A DNA stretch of 5,965 bases. Source: Candidatus Microgenomatus auricola (GTDB taxonomy: Bacteria; Patescibacteriota; Patescibacteriia; UBA9570; XYC2-FULL-38-9). The translations under genes were made by a program, and so were the position numbers. Positions 1-5,965 of the stretch are shown piece by piece. The number at the start of each line of letters is the position of its first letter. Position 1 is the stretch's first letter. The DNA is taken from the NCBI GenBank assembly GCA_005239655.1, contig SBBP01000073.1, positions 1-5,965 of the forward strand, in the 5' to 3' direction. The notes beneath the pieces are model-generated. The model had not been told where the DNA came from and did no database searches. It saw only the letters and a list, made by a program, of their open reading frames with translations.

Positions 1-625
1 AGCCAGTCTGGTCGACAAAGGTTGTCTGCTTCATCCCTAAACTTCGGGATTTTTCGTTCATCAAGCCGACAAACACCTGGTTCGAATGTCCTGTCGTGTG
101 TGCAAGTGCGAGCGCAGTGTCATTATCCGAACCGACAATGCTGGAACGCAGCAAATCAAACGCCCGAAGCTTCTCCCCTTCCGGTAAATTCAATTCTTTG
201 CCGTCAGGAGTGTTGTCCTCACGCGCAAAAGTGTGGACATGCTCGAGGCCGTCTGGAGGCGCTTGGTCCAACCACACCAACGCAGTCATCAGCTTCGTAA
301 TCGATGCAACCGGCAGCACGATATCCGGATTCTTCTGCCACAACACGCGCTTCGTCGACACATCCATCACCAGAGCTCCGCGGGCGTGCACAGTGTCCGG
401 TCCCGCGTCATTTTCAACTGCCCACGGTGCAAGCGCATCGGCGCGAATATTCTTCATCACCTGCCACTCCTTCTGCGGATCGGGCAACGAAACGGCTTTT
501 CCATTCACGACTGTTTCGGTGAGCAGCGTTGACACAGGATAGACATCTTCCTCGATCGCTTCGGGCAAAGAAATGCCCAACACATAACTCACGATCGTGA
601 TACTGACAAGAAAATAGTTAAACAT
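1..625 (-). CDS. S11 family D-alanyl-D-alanine carboxypeptidase/endopeptidase, partial (3' end beyond window)
   Basis: Serine peptidase of the penicillin-binding type, which trims or cleaves D-Ala-containing peptidoglycan cross-links outside the membrane. The 208 visible residues carry the catalytic SxxK motif as SITK (Ser108, Lys111) within ASITKLMTALVWLD. The second motif, SxN, appears as SDN (166-168) in GSDNDTALALAH. The following segment MNEKSRSLGMKQTTFVDQTG is typical of the family. The third motif (KTG) would lie beyond the left edge. The spacing and wording recall the PBP7 (endopeptidase) branch as much as PBP5, so substrate preference is open. Residues 1-20 are hydrophobic and could be a signal peptide or anchor, but they contain no Lys or Arg, which is odd. 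Residues 21-78 are a linker of no recognised fold. The ATG at 625 is the first in-frame start after an in-frame TGA and has no clear ribosome binding site. It lies 24 bases after scpB, probably in the same operon. Family assignment is firm. Confidence 0.93.
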   Translation of the reverse strand, partial: MFNYFLVSITIVSYVLGISLPEAIEEDVYPVSTLLTETVVNGKAVSLPDPQKEWQVMKNIRADALAPWAVENDAGPDTVHARGALVMDVSTKRVLWQKNPDIVLPVASITKLMTALVWLDQAPPDGLEHVHTFAREDNTPDGKELNLPEGEKLRAFDLLRSSIVGSDNDTALALAHTTGHSNQVFVGLMNEKSRSLGMKQTTFVDQTG

Positions 626-649
626 GCGACGGTTCGAACTTCATGAATC

Positions 650-1219
650 TCATGCGTTGTCAAAAAAATTCCCGGGATTCTTTTGAGAATCCAACAACTC
701 CTGCAAATGGATATTCTTGTTCAGTGCCGCATACTCGGGCAAATCCGACGTCTTGTTGACACCTAAAAAACGTAAAAAATCCAATGTCACGCGGTAAATT
801 GGCGAACCCGCATCGGTTTCACCATCCTCTTCAATCAGCCCGCGGATCATCAAGTTGCGCAAAATCAAACTACAGTTGATGCCGCGAATGAGTTCGATTT
901 CGGACTTTGCAACCGGACCGCGATAGGCAATGATGGTGAGCGTTTCCAGCGACGGTCGCGTCAGCTCACCGGTCTGCTGATCTTCGACATACGCGCGAAC
1001 TGTTTCCGCCTGGCTTGGTGCGGTCATCATCTGCACGTGATATCCTTCACGAACAATCGTGATCCCGCCGCTCCGACGGTCATACTCTTCTTGCAACTCG
1101 CGCACAGCGGTCTCGGCTTCCTGCTCAGACACTCCACACACCTTTGCAATGCGTTTGAGCGTGAGCTGCTTTGACTCGACAAAGAGGAGTGATTCAATCG
1201 TGTAATGCAATGCGTCCAT
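650..1219 (-). CDS. scpB: Segregation and condensation protein B (ScpB)
   Basis: ScpB is the winged-helix (kite) subunit that dimerises and binds ScpA in the cytoplasmic SMC-ScpA-ScpB condensin, which organises and separates newly replicated chromosomes. The 189 residues match the usual bacterial length. The N-terminal winged helix begins with ALHYTIESLLFVESKQLTL (3-21). The family signature follows at about 86-132: LTRPSLETLTIIAYRGPVAK, then SEIELIRGIN and LRNLMIRGLIEEDG. The end of the second winged helix, YRVTLDFLRFLGVNKTSDLP (142-161), corresponds to the usual 'T..FL..FGL..L.DLP' element. The tail after about 165 is variable. The ATG lies three bases after the scpA stop with no Shine-Dalgarno sequence, so translation is probably coupled to scpA. 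It ends in TGA, which overlaps an out-of-frame ATG as ATGA. No smc gene is in the window. Identification is secure. Confidence 0.97.
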   Translation of the reverse strand: MDALHYTIESLLFVESKQLTLKRIAKVCGVSEQEAETAVRELQEEYDRRSGGITIVREGYHVQMMTAPSQAETVRAYVEDQQTGELTRPSLETLTIIAYRGPVAKSEIELIRGINCSLILRNLMIRGLIEEDGETDAGSPIYRVTLDFLRFLGVNKTSDLPEYAALNKNIHLQELLDSQKNPGNFFDNA

Positions 1220-1222
1220 AAT

Positions 1223-1915
1223 TTACATTTTTTCAATCGTAATTTCAGAAAACGAATCGGTTTGACGAGCACAGACCGCCTGTTGTTTTACCAACTCCAG
1301 TAATGCTAAAAACGTGACGACGACTTCGGCGCGATCGTGTGCAGCACTCAGTAACTCTTTGAACCGCAGCTTTGCTTCGCGCTCGAGCAGCTCCTGAATC
1401 TGGCAAAACTTTTCGCGGAGTGTAACCACTTTGGCCAGTGCCGTTTTGGGAATACGCACCACTGGCTCCAAGCGTTTCAGCACATCAACAAAATAGGAAC
1501 GCAACTCAGCCGCGCTGCTCTCGTGCGGAGGGAAAAATCCCAGCGGTCGCTGAGTCGCATTTTTTGGATACAGAAAAGTCGCCCTCGCAATCTGCGCCTC
1601 GATCAATTTGGTGGCGTCGGCATACGTCTTATACATTCTCAGTTGCGCAGCGAGTTCCCCCGGATCCTCTTCCTCCTCCATATGCAGATACGGTAGCAGC
1701 GCATGCGATTTCAATAACAACAATTTTGTTGCGACCACTAAAAAATCCGCCAACTCTTCTGGGCGGTATTCTTCGACATCATGGAGGTACTTCAAAAATT
1801 GCTCTGCAACTGACGCAATCGAAATCTCGGTAATTGCGAGTTCGTTTGCCTCCACCAATTGCAACAGGAGGTCGAGTGGGCCATGAAAATTGTCGAGTTC
1901 GATGGGTTTTTCCAT
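1223..1915 (-). CDS. scpA: Segregation and condensation protein A (ScpA)
   Basis: ScpA is the kleisin that bridges the SMC heads and binds the ScpB dimer in the bacterial condensin. The 230-residue product is close to the usual 230-260. The N-terminal SMC-neck-binding domain opens with the hallmark FHGPLDLLLQLVEANELAI (10-28), then EISIASVAEQFLKYL (30-44) and ADFLVVATKLLLLKSHALLP (56-75). An acidic linker (79-85) leads to a middle region of about 90-160. The C-terminal winged helix that contacts the SMC cap is FKELLSAAHDRAEVVVTFLALLELVKQ (185-211, quoted in part), followed by the usual short end FSEITIEK. The ATG at 1915 is preceded directly by CAACAGG, so the AGG is too close for a standard ribosome binding site. 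The gene starts 14 bases after the small winged-helix gene and is followed three bases later by scpB, the common scpAB order. Identification is secure. Confidence 0.97.
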   Translation of the reverse strand: MEKPIELDNFHGPLDLLLQLVEANELAITEISIASVAEQFLKYLHDVEEYRPEELADFLVVATKLLLLKSHALLPYLHMEEEEDPGELAAQLRMYKTYADATKLIEAQIARATFLYPKNATQRPLGFFPPHESSAAELRSYFVDVLKRLEPVVRIPKTALAKVVTLREKFCQIQELLEREAKLRFKELLSAAHDRAEVVVTFLALLELVKQQAVCARQTDSFSEITIEKM

Positions 1916-1929
1916 CCTGTTGTTGCGTA

Positions 1930-2235
1930 TTAACGTTTCTTCACGTGCAGCGGTAATGCTTGTTGCTCACCCAGTGCCTTCCGTGCGGCTTTTCTTCCTG
2001 CTGATGTCAGCGTGACAGTCTCGATAAACCACTTTTCTGGAGTGCGATAGCCATGGCCGATGAGCAACCCGTGTTCGATTAACCGATAGAGGCTCTGTGT
2101 GATGATTTTGGTCTGCAAACCCCGATGCGGCGCATGAGAAACAGTTGCATAGTACTGCAAAAAACGATCTCGGTCTACACGACCGCGCTGTTGAATGGCT
2201 GTTCGGAGCATGTAGCGTTGGAGATGGGAAAGCAC
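1930..2235 (-). CDS. Small protein, probable winged-helix DNA-binding fold
   Basis: I do not recognise a named family. With the GTG start chosen here the product is about 101 residues, basic and without a signal peptide or membrane segment. The pattern suggests a winged helix: a first helix LQRYMLRTAIQQRGRV (5-20), a helix DRFLQYYATV (23-32), a candidate recognition helix QTKIITQSLYRLIEHGLL (41-58), and a wing-like strand pair around GYRTPEKWFIETVTLTSAG (62-80). It ends in a Lys/Arg/Ala-rich helix (about 81-88) and a basic tail KKR. 'SLYRLIEHGLL' followed by 'VTLTSAGRKAA' resembles the closing part of PadR- or MarR-like domains, but this rests on pattern reading only. The GTG lies one base after the aspS stop (TAACGTG), which fits translational coupling. 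A TTG at 2259 would give 109 residues overlapping aspS, and an ATG at 2211 would give 93. Its place between aspS and scpA gives no clear role; autoregulation of the operon is possible. Confidence 0.75.
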   Translation of the reverse strand: MLSHLQRYMLRTAIQQRGRVDRDRFLQYYATVSHAPHRGLQTKIITQSLYRLIEHGLLIGHGYRTPEKWFIETVTLTSAGRKAARKALGEQQALPLHVKKR

Positions 2236-2236
2236 G

Positions 2237-3643
2237 TTATTTCTTTGGTTTGATCGCAATGCCTAATTCATTGAGTTGCTGCTGATCAACCGCTGACGGC
2301 CCATTCATCAACAAATCACGGCCTTCTGCAGTTTTCGGAAACGCAATCACTTCGCGAATGGATTCATATTCACCAGCAAAAATGGAAACGATACGATCAA
2401 TCCCCAGCGCAATGCCACCGTGTGGCGGGGCTCCAAACGAAAACGCCTTCATCATGTGACCAAACTGTTCCTGAATCTTCTCTTCCGGATATCCCATGAT
2501 TTCGAACACACGGTTCAGCGCCTCCGCTTGGTGATTACGGATGCTTCCGCCACCGATTTCGTAGCCGTTGAGCACAACATCATATTGTGAGGTGAGAATT
2601 TCACCAATGTGTTCCTTCGTCATGAGCCATTCGCGGTGTTCCGGTTGTGCGGCAGAAAACGGGTTGTGCGTAAACGTCCAACCACCATCTTCGGTTTTTT
2701 CGAAAAATGGAAAATCGATGACCCAACAGAATGCGAATTCATCCGGATCGTTTTTATTTTTGCGAAGATCAGGACGATCGGTGCCGTAATTGTTCATGGC
2801 ATCGGCATAGGTCATGCGTGGAAACGGCTGCTGCTGAATTTTTTTCTCTGGTGTCAGCGACTGCACCATCTGAATTAGCATTGTCTCAATCAACGCCATC
2901 ACATCTTCGCGTTCCACAAAACTCATTTCCATGTCGAGTTGTGTAAATTCCGGCTGACGATCTTTGCGCGTTTCCTCATCGCGAAAACATTTGGCAATTT
3001 GGAAATAGCGTTCGATGCCACCCACCATCAACAACTGCTTGTACTGCTGCGGTGACTGCGGCAAGGCGTAAAACTGTCCGTTGAATTTGCGTGATGGGAC
3101 GAGGAAATCGCGTGCCCCTTCAGGTGTGGATTTGGAAATCACCGGAGTTTCGATTTCCCAAAAACCGTTTGCGGTAAAATATTCACGGATCGCACGATTG
3201 ACGTTGTGACGCAATTCGATATTGCGCTGCATGCGCTGTGTGCGCAAATCGACATAGCGATACTCCATGCGCAACTCCTCGTTGACCGTTTTGCTGTCGC
3301 CAGTGACCTCAAACGGCGTCGTTTCAGCACTGTTGAGGATCGTCACCTCCAGGGCTTCGATTTCGACGGTACCAGTCGCGAGATCCGTGTTGACCTGTTT
3401 TTCCTGACGCGCATTCACTTTGCCGCGAATGGCCACCACAAATTCGGGGCGTAATTTATCAGCCTCAGCCAGTACCTCTTTGTGATTCGGCAAACACACC
3501 ACTTGCACCACACCGCTGCGGTCACGTAAATCGATAAAAATGAGTTTCCCCATGTTGCGGCGCACGTGCACCCATCCTTTGAGCAGGACTTCCTCACCTA
3601 CCTTCTGTAGACAGTCAATAACCCAGGTTCGTTGTTCGGACAT
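2237..3643 (-). CDS. aspS: Aspartyl-tRNA synthetase, bacterial type lacking the GAD domain
   Basis: Class II synthetase that charges tRNA-Asp with aspartate in the cytoplasm. Numbering is from ATG 3643 (468 residues). The N-terminal OB fold binds the anticodon (about 1-105: VLLKGWVHVRRNMGKLIFID, 19-38). Motif 1 surrounds GFWEIETPVISKSTPEGARD (160-179). The aspartate- and ATP-site segment QFYALPQSPQQYKQLLM is at 190-206, and motif 2 is CFRDEETRKDRQPEFTQLD (219-237). Later come NGYEIGGGSIRNH (359-371) and motif 3, GIALGIDRIVSIF (410-422), then VIAFPKTAEGRDLL (432-445). These wordings are bacterial, yet the product is about 120 residues shorter than usual. PDLR (291-294) joins almost directly to FAFCWVIDFPFFE (303-315), exactly where the GAD domain normally sits. 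An in-frame TTG at 3670 would add nine residues, but the ATG matches the usual N-terminus better and the TTG overlaps a candidate -10 box. Met31 and Lys82 in the OB fold suggest a discriminating enzyme, consistent with asnS nearby. Confidence 0.97.
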   Translation of the reverse strand: MSEQRTWVIDCLQKVGEEVLLKGWVHVRRNMGKLIFIDLRDRSGVVQVVCLPNHKEVLAEADKLRPEFVVAIRGKVNARQEKQVNTDLATGTVEIEALEVTILNSAETTPFEVTGDSKTVNEELRMEYRYVDLRTQRMQRNIELRHNVNRAIREYFTANGFWEIETPVISKSTPEGARDFLVPSRKFNGQFYALPQSPQQYKQLLMVGGIERYFQIAKCFRDEETRKDRQPEFTQLDMEMSFVEREDVMALIETMLIQMVQSLTPEKKIQQQPFPRMTYADAMNNYGTDRPDLRKNKNDPDEFAFCWVIDFPFFEKTEDGGWTFTHNPFSAAQPEHREWLMTKEHIGEILTSQYDVVLNGYEIGGGSIRNHQAEALNRVFEIMGYPEEKIQEQFGHMMKAFSFGAPPHGGIALGIDRIVSIFAGEYESIREVIAFPKTAEGRDLLMNGPSAVDQQQLNELGIAIKPKK

Positions 3644-3716
3644 AAATCTCGCGTTTGTTACTTTGGACAATCATACCGATTTTTGGCCTTTTTGACCAGT
3701 GGTGCCGCTCTTGTTT
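3644..3716 (-). other. 73-base spacer upstream of aspS, no terminator seen
   Basis: This is the only gap of any size in the window. Besides the candidate promoter it holds an AT-rich stretch with AAAAAGGCCAAAAA, whose short GGCC palindrome cannot form a convincing terminator stem. No T-box, riboswitch or leader peptide is recognisable. Read-through from the upstream methyltransferase gene into aspS is therefore possible. A weak purine run, GCGAGA, lies just ahead of the ATG at 3643 and is the best ribosome binding site candidate. Confidence 0.5.
3670..3698 (-). promoter_or_regulatory. Candidate sigma70-type promoter for aspS
   Basis: Read on the minus strand, TGGTCA at 3698-3693 (four of six matches to the -35 consensus) is separated by exactly 17 bases from TATGAT at 3675-3670 (five of six matches to the -10 consensus). 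A start of transcription near 3663 would leave a leader of about 20 bases before the aspS ATG at 3643. The element sits in the largest intergenic gap of the window. It is a match by eye in an AT-rich spacer, so a chance match is possible. Confidence 0.4.
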
Positions 3717-4694
3717 TTACTTCACCCCTCGAAACAAATGGACGGTGTGGCCGATAGGAATCTGTTGATGATACAGCTCCAGCGCCTGTCCAGCAGACAC
3801 CTTGAACGGCTTCAGCATTTCTTTGATTTCTTTTCCCGTCATCTGCGCTGTCGGATTCTGCAACCCCTTTTTCTTGAACAGTGAAAAACTTTCATTATAC
3901 AGATAGAACTCAAATTCCACACCATACTGTTCTTCGAGGCGATGATAACCGACAAAATCGATCAGTGCTTCGGTCTGTTCTTTAAAACCAACAACCACTT
4001 CGTGCATCGTGAGCCCAACCAAATGAAACAACTCTTCAACCAGTTCTAATGGAATGCGACCACCCAGTTCTGTCATCACAGTTCCGCCTTCATTGAGTAC
4101 TGCTTTGGCGCTCTGCAAATACGCATACTGCGCTCCCAGTGCCCACCCAACGAACTTCTCCGGAGGCTTGTATCCTTCATACAGTAGCGCTGGAAGGAAG
4201 GTTCCTTTCTCTGCGCCTTTCGACAAATCTTCTGTTCCGCTTGCGGGCAAGTTGGGAATATTTGCGTGAACAAAGTCCACAGAATACCCTTGCTTCTCCA
4301 CTGGTTCACAAAACGAACCCACTAATGGAATGACTTCTGCAGTGATGCCTGCTTGTCTGGAAAAATTCTGGAGGTTATACAGTGTCCCTTCCAAAATACC
4401 TTCGTCAACGTCAGTCACGATAACACGACGCAACGCACCTTTCAAAATCTGTAACAGTGCAATCGCCTCAACCCCACTGCAAATGCCAACAATGCCCGCG
4501 TCAGTGATGACCTTCCCCTCGGCATCAAAAATCTTTTTTAACTCCAACAAACCAGCGGCGGTGAAATATGCCCAGTTATCTTGCACTTTCTCCTTATAGG
4601 GATACATTCCTGGAGTCTCGAGCACCGTAATCTTGTCGGTTTGGATGCCACACGCTTGAAATAGTGGGGTGACATCAACAATTTTTCCTTGCAT
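3717..4694 (-). CDS. Class I SAM-dependent methyltransferase-like protein, target unknown
   Basis: The 325-residue soluble product has the look of a Rossmann-fold methyltransferase. The candidate SAM-binding loop is AGIVGICSGVEAIALLQIL (66-84), a variant of the usual D/E-x-G-x-G-x-G motif. It is followed by strand RRVIVTDVDEGILEGTLYNL (89-108), where Asp95 or Asp97 could hold the ribose. The motif after the fourth strand is VDFVHANIPNLPASG (139-153), which sits where the HemK, RsmC and other MTS-type enzymes have NPPY. Later elements are LQSAKAVLNEGGTVMTELGG (193-212), the usual strand 5 region, and RIPLELVEELFHLVGL (213-228). The C-terminal part (about 255-325) is not recognised. The N-terminal 60 residues may be a substrate-binding segment. 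Start ATG 4694 lies 22 bases after the asnS stop, without a good ribosome binding site. Its position between two synthetases hints at a tRNA or translation-related substrate, but this is guilt by association. Small-molecule methylation is equally possible. Confidence 0.8.
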   Translation of the reverse strand: MQGKIVDVTPLFQACGIQTDKITVLETPGMYPYKEKVQDNWAYFTAAGLLELKKIFDAEGKVITDAGIVGICSGVEAIALLQILKGALRRVIVTDVDEGILEGTLYNLQNFSRQAGITAEVIPLVGSFCEPVEKQGYSVDFVHANIPNLPASGTEDLSKGAEKGTFLPALLYEGYKPPEKFVGWALGAQYAYLQSAKAVLNEGGTVMTELGGRIPLELVEELFHLVGLTMHEVVVGFKEQTEALIDFVGYHRLEEQYGVEFEFYLYNESFSLFKKKGLQNPTAQMTGKEIKEMLKPFKVSAGQALELYHQQIPIGHTVHLFRGVK

Positions 4695-4716
4695 AGAGTA
4701 TTCAAGAACGGATGCC

Positions 4717-5965
4717 TTACGGATCGAGTCGGTTAATCATGCGTGGGAACGGAATGGTTTCGCGAATATGCTGTATACCACAGATCCAGGCGGTGAGGCG
4801 TTCCAAACCGTAGCCAAAACCAGAGTGCGGAACTGAACCATAGCGACGCAAATCCAAATACCATTCAAACGGCGCGCGCGGCAACTTGTATTCTTCCAAA
4901 CGCTTCACGAGCAAATCGTAGTCCGCAATACGCTCAGAACCGCCGATGATCTCACCATAACCTTCCGGCGCCAACAAATCCGCACACAGTGCACGCGTTG
5001 GATCGTCCGGATCTGGCTTCATGTAAAACGCTTTGATCTTCGCCGGATACTTCATCACGAACAGCGGGACATCATACTGTTTTGTGAGTAGAGTTTCGTC
5101 GTCAGCACCCAAATCGTCGTCAGCCTTGATATCGCTGCCCATGTTTTGCAACTGTGCAACAGCGTCGGCATGGGTGATACGCACAAACGGTTTCACGCAG
5201 GCTTCAAGTGGTGCGATGTTGCGTTCCAAAATCGACAGTTCGTATTGATTGTGATCCAGCACCGAGTGAATAATGTGTTTCACCAGAGCCTCCTGCACAT
5301 CCATGTTGCCGACGTAATCGACAAACGCGTGCTCCGCATCCATCATCCAGAATTCCGTCAGGTGCCGACGTGTTTTGGATTTTTCTGCACGGAAGACCGG
5401 CCCAAAATCAAACACACGACCGTGACTAAACATCGCCGCTTCAATATAGAGCTGACCACTTTGCGTGAGATAGGCTTTGCGGCCCCCAGCCTCAACCTCA
5501 CCGGAAAAGTAATCCAGTTCAAACAATTCTGTCGTATCCTCGCACGATGTGGGCGTCAAAATCGGCGCATCAATTTTGATGTAATGATTCTGCCCAAAAT
5601 ATTCGTAGGTGGCGTTGATGATTGCATTGCGCACGCGCTGAATCGCCCATTGCGATGGGGAACGCAGCCACAGATGTCGATGGTTCAACAAAAAATCTGG
5701 TCCATGCTCTTTTTTGCTGATTGGGTATTCCTCGGCACGATGAACAATTACCAAGTCACGGACTTGCAATTCATACTCCTCCTTTTTTGGATGCTTCGAT
5801 ACGATGCCTGTCACCTGCACCGAGGACTCCATCGTAACCTGTTGCGCCGCCTCCCACACCGGACCAGGCACTTCTTGTTGCGACACAATGGCTTGGCAAA
5901 AACCCGTACCATCGCGCACCTGCAAAAACGCAATCTTTCCGGAAGAACGCACATTGTAAACCCAA
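4717..5965 (-). CDS. asnS: Asparaginyl-tRNA synthetase, partial (5' end beyond window)
   Basis: Class II synthetase that charges tRNA-Asn with asparagine in the cytoplasm. The visible 415 residues begin inside the OB-fold anticodon domain with WVYNVRSSGKIAFLQVRDGT (fragment 1-20), so only about 15-20 N-terminal residues are missing and the full protein would be near the 430-440 typical of the family. The connector YPISKKEHGPDFLLNHRHLW (80-99) is characteristic. Motif 1 ends at DAPILTPTSCEDTTELFE (132-149), with LTQSGQLYIEA (166-176) in the active site. Motif 2 is VFRAEKSKTRRHLTEFWMMD (190-209). IKAFYMKPDPDDP (310-322), LLAPEGYGEIIGGSERI (330-346), YLDLRRYGSVPHSGFGYGLE (369-388, motif 3) and the C-terminal PFPRMINR are diagnostic and resemble the Thermus-type AsnRS. 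GTG 5952 is an internal Val codon, not the start, because the upstream in-frame WVYN belongs to the family consensus. Promoter and start are outside the window. Confidence 0.97.
   Translation of the reverse strand, partial: WVYNVRSSGKIAFLQVRDGTGFCQAIVSQQEVPGPVWEAAQQVTMESSVQVTGIVSKHPKKEEYELQVRDLVIVHRAEEYPISKKEHGPDFLLNHRHLWLRSPSQWAIQRVRNAIINATYEYFGQNHYIKIDAPILTPTSCEDTTELFELDYFSGEVEAGGRKAYLTQSGQLYIEAAMFSHGRVFDFGPVFRAEKSKTRRHLTEFWMMDAEHAFVDYVGNMDVQEALVKHIIHSVLDHNQYELSILERNIAPLEACVKPFVRITHADAVAQLQNMGSDIKADDDLGADDETLLTKQYDVPLFVMKYPAKIKAFYMKPDPDDPTRALCADLLAPEGYGEIIGGSERIADYDLLVKRLEEYKLPRAPFEWYLDLRRYGSVPHSGFGYGLERLTAWICGIQHIRETIPFPRMINRLDP

Noticed and set aside
96..542. Plus-strand open frame of 148 codons at the left end
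   Set aside because: It lies antisense to the S11 peptidase gene, whose SITK and SDN motifs are unmistakable. The plus-strand translation is Ser/Thr/Ala-rich with no recognisable motif.
640..652. TGA read as glycine or tryptophan (recoded genetic code, as in some Gracilibacteria)
   Set aside because: The scpB TGA falls at the expected protein end, a second in-frame TGA follows nine bases later, and the next gene has its own ATG. Other genes end in TAA with no internal TGA in conserved domains.
1027..1272. Minus-strand open frame of 81 codons across the scpA/scpB junction
   Set aside because: It is a shadow frame overlapping two well-supported genes and its translation has no recognisable motif.
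3644..3670. TTG at 3670 as the aspS start, adding nine residues
   Set aside because: The ATG at 3643 gives an N-terminus of family-typical length before the OB fold, and the TTG overlaps the candidate -10 box.
3680..3697. Possible terminator hairpin around AAAAAGGCCAAAAA
   Set aside because: The only palindrome is the four-base GGCC core with no loop and no stable stem followed by a T run. It cannot act as a convincing intrinsic terminator.
5950..5952. GTG at 5952 as the asnS start
   Set aside because: The in-frame codons upstream encode WVYN, part of the conserved GWVYN-RSSGK segment, so the gene continues past the window edge.

Overview
All credible coding in this window lies on the minus strand, so transcription runs from high to low coordinates. 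The window holds a seven-gene bacterial housekeeping cluster. In transcription order it contains: asparaginyl-tRNA synthetase (asnS, its 5' end cut by the right edge); a SAM-methyltransferase-like protein of unknown target; a shortened bacterial-type aspartyl-tRNA synthetase (aspS); a small winged-helix-like protein; the condensin accessory subunits scpA and scpB; and a D-alanyl-D-alanine carboxypeptidase/endopeptidase of family S11 (its 3' end cut by the left edge). No tRNA, rRNA, insertion sequence, CRISPR array or other repeat is visible. The longest gap between genes is about 73 bases.

The organism is a bacterium: ScpA/ScpB, the bacterial AspRS motifs and a penicillin-binding peptidase all say so. 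By eye the G+C content is close to 50%. The standard stop codons fit every gene, and only scpB ends in TGA. Shine-Dalgarno sequences are poor throughout and genes are tightly packed. The AspRS lacks the GAD insertion domain. Together with the compact layout this makes a streamlined lineage such as the Patescibacteria (CPR) plausible, but this is an inference and no marker here proves it.

Layout: 5965-4717 asnS; 4694-3717 methyltransferase-like; 3716-3644 a spacer holding a plausible sigma70-type promoter; 3643-2237 aspS; 2235-1930 small winged-helix candidate; 1915-1223 scpA; 1219-650 scpB; 625-1 S11 peptidase. From aspS to the peptidase the gaps are 1, 14, 3 and 24 bases, so these five genes look like one operon, perhaps with read-through from asnS and the methyltransferase gene.

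Functionally the cluster joins Asp/Asn tRNA charging with chromosome segregation and cell-wall remodelling. Having a dedicated AsnRS beside an AspRS whose anticodon-binding domain looks discriminating argues that Asn-tRNA is charged directly here. No undescribed multi-gene system is evident. The points most worth a second look are the GAD-less AspRS, the unassigned methyltransferase-like protein between the two synthetases, and the displaced start of the S11 peptidase gene next to an ATGA overlap.
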